Shown here: positions 31,310 through 32,572 of the stretch, in pieces
How positions within the stretch are numbered: position 1 is the first letter of the stretch
How the letters are laid out: each line of letters begins with the position of its first letter
NCBI GenBank assembly: GCA_050290785.1
Contig: JBNKIR010000006.1
Location: 1-32,572, forward strand
DNA from: JAAGZL01 sp050290785
Lineage (GTDB): Bacteria; Pseudomonadota; Gammaproteobacteria; Chromatiales; Chromatiaceae
Reading direction: 5' to 3'
Length of the DNA: 32,572 nt
Notes under the pieces: generated by a model
Told to the model about the DNA's origin: nothing
Seen by the model: only the letters and a program-made list of their open reading frames with translations
Database searches by the model: none
Translations under genes and position numbers: made by a program

Positions 31310-32338
31310 CTAACAAATCCTTGGCAACTGCTCACCCACCAGCCAGTCCACGATGCGACTGCCACCGAAACTGGTCTCCATCTGCACGAAACAGTTTTGG
31401 TCCTCCGCCACCTGGCCGATGATGGATGCCTCTTTGCCCAGAGGATGAGCCCGCATGGTCTCTAACAACTTCTGTGCATCTTCCTGGGCACAGATGCAGA
31501 TCAGTTTGCCCTCGTTGGCCACATACAGCGGGTCCAGGCCTAGCAACTCACAGGCCGCCTTGACCTGGGGTTTGATCGGGATGGCCGACTCCTGCAGCCG
31601 CATGCCGACACCGGACTGGCGCGCCAGTTCGTTCAGGGTGGTGGCCAGGCCGCCGCGGGTGGGGTCGCGCAGGCAATGGATGGATGGGATTGCCGCCACC
31701 ATAGCCGCCACCAGGGTATGTAGCGCCGCCGAGTCTGACTCTATACTGGTCTCGAACTCCAGATTCTCCCGGCTGGACATGATGGCCACGCCGTGGTCAC
31801 CCAGACTGCCGCTGAGAAGGATGGCGTCGCCCGGCCGGGCCAGATCACCGGATATATGCACCCCCTCCGGCACCACACCGACCCCGGTGGTGGTAATGAA
31901 TACCCCGTCGCCCTTGCCCCGCTCCACCACCTTGGTGTCGCCGGTCACCACCGGCACCCCGGCGGCGTTGGCGGACCTGGCCATGCTGATGACGATGCGC
32001 TCCAGCTCGGCCAGGGGCAACCCTTCTTCCAGGATAAAACCTGCCGCCAGATACAGCGGTCGGGCGCCGGACATGGCCACGTCGTTGATGGTCCCGTGCA
32101 CCGCCAGAGAACCGATATCACCGCCGGGAAAGAACAGGGGTGAAATCACATGGCCGTCGGTACTCATGACCATGCGCCCGGCCGGCACGTCGAACGCGGC
32201 CTGGTCGTTGCCCTGGCGTAGCAGGTCGTTATCCAGATGTTTTACGAACAACCCTTCGATCAACTGGGCCATGGCGCGGCCGCCGCTGCCGTGGGTCATA
32301 TCCACCAGGCCATCTTTGCTGTTCAGGTTCGCACTCAT
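31310..32338 (-). CDS. hypE: Hydrogenase maturation protein HypE
   Basis: A 342-residue AIR-synthase-fold enzyme. It dehydrates the thiocarboxamide on its own C-terminal Cys to a thiocyanate, which donates CN to iron. The N-terminus shows THGSGGRAMAQLIEGLF, later motifs are AAFDVPAGRMVMSTDGHVISPLFFPGGDIGSLAVHGTINDVAMSGA and TRGGLATTLNEL, and the essential terminus is PRIC. The ATG at 32338 overlaps the hypD stop (ATGA) and gives normal length; the longer reading upstream runs inside hypD. The sequence is GC-rich, unlike the accessory genes to its left. Confidence 0.97.
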   Translation of the reverse strand: MSANLNSKDGLVDMTHGSGGRAMAQLIEGLFVKHLDNDLLRQGNDQAAFDVPAGRMVMSTDGHVISPLFFPGGDIGSLAVHGTINDVAMSGARPLYLAAGFILEEGLPLAELERIVISMARSANAAGVPVVTGDTKVVERGKGDGVFITTTGVGVVPEGVHISGDLARPGDAILLSGSLGDHGVAIMSSRENLEFETSIESDSAALHTLVAAMVAAIPSIHCLRDPTRGGLATTLNELARQSGVGMRLQESAIPIKPQVKAACELLGLDPLYVANEGKLICICAQEDAQKLLETMRAHPLGKEASIIGQVAEDQNCFVQMETSFGGSRIVDWLVGEQLPRIC

Positions 32339-32572
32339 GTGTCCGTCCCCTGATAGCGCCCGTAACTCCAGTAGGCGGCGCAGGCCCCCTCCGACGAGAC
32401 CATGCATGAGCCCATGGGATTCTCCGGCGTGCACACCGTACCGAACAGTTTGCAGTCGGTGGGACGCATCAGGCCGCGCAGGATGTTGGGACACTCGCAG
32501 CCCTTGATATCCGACACCTGGGCCGTGCTGATGGAAAATCTCTTCTCCGCATCGAACCCGGAGAACTCTTCT
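32335..32572 (-). CDS. hypD: Hydrogenase maturation protein HypD, C-terminal part (runs off the window)
   Basis: The last 78 codons of hypD; the 5' part is outside. The visible reading includes RFSISTAQVSDIKGCECPNILRG, then RPTDCKLFGTVCTPENPMGSCMVSSEGACAAYWSYGR. This is the conserved cysteine-rich HypD end that ligates the 4Fe-4S cluster. HypD acts with HypC as the scaffold that receives CN and CO ligands on iron. The frame is open to the window edge. It overlaps hypE by four bases, so hypD-hypE are cotranscribed and coupled. Confidence 0.96.
   Translation of the reverse strand, partial: EEFSGFDAEKRFSISTAQVSDIKGCECPNILRGLMRPTDCKLFGTVCTPENPMGSCMVSSEGACAAYWSYGRYQGTDT

Noticed and set aside
32339..32494. 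Longer N-terminus for HypE
   Set aside because: It lies entirely within hypD in another frame; the ATGA overlap and family length support the start at 32338.
1..32572. CRISPR array, complete insertion sequence or prophage
   Set aside because: No regularly spaced repeats, transposase genes or phage structural genes were seen; the tyrosine recombinase is XerD in its own operon with ogt.

Overview
The window looks like a chromosomal segment of a gammaproteobacterium. The main evidence is the leftward gene order recA, recX, alaS, lysC, csrA, tRNA-Ser, tRNA-Arg, with mutS and pncC next to recA; this order is typical of Pseudomonas- and Chromatiales-like gammaproteobacteria. Complete hypE and hypF and the 3' end of hypD imply a [NiFe] hydrogenase elsewhere in the genome. 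The exact lineage cannot be fixed from sequence alone; a chemolithotrophic, sulfur-oxidiser-like relative is a guess.

Left part (1-6.3 kb): tRNA-Arg(ACG), a 1590-residue MASE3-PAS-PAS-GAF-PAS-GAF-PAS-GGDEF-EAL cyclic-di-GMP protein, about 480 bp of unexplained spacer, then tRNA-Ser(GCT). The tRNA-Ser is surrounded by tRNA-derived and palindromic debris, including a broken second tRNA-Ser copy, and the best promoter lies beyond that copy. csrA follows. From 6.5 to 10.4 kb are lysC and alaS, all leftward.

Middle (10.6-19.5 kb): a DNA-repair and recombination block (recX, recA, thpR, pncC, a small cupin, mutS) lies between two PP2C phosphatase-FHA gene pairs that point inward at it. recX appears to start at a CTG codon inside the end of recA. 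recA has a sigma70-type promoter whose start region carries a GTTC-N7-GTTC direct repeat, the form of SOS operator known from alphaproteobacteria.

From 19.8 to 24.5 kb: a periplasmic DsbA-like protein with a chaperone-like N-terminus and YajQ form one operon, and ogt and xerD form another. A compact cluster of three DnaA-box-like sites follows, arranged like the core of the E. coli DARS elements. Then come a YcgN-type metal-binding protein and a rubrerythrin-like diiron protein.

Right part (24.5-32.6 kb): hypF with an HPP-family membrane protein downstream, then an AT-richer accessory block separating hypF from hypDE. That block holds a patatin-like lipoprotein, a NYN-LOTUS protein and an Xre-RES toxin-antitoxin pair with palindromic operators. 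The window ends inside hypD.

No CRISPR array, intact insertion sequence, rRNA or prophage was seen.
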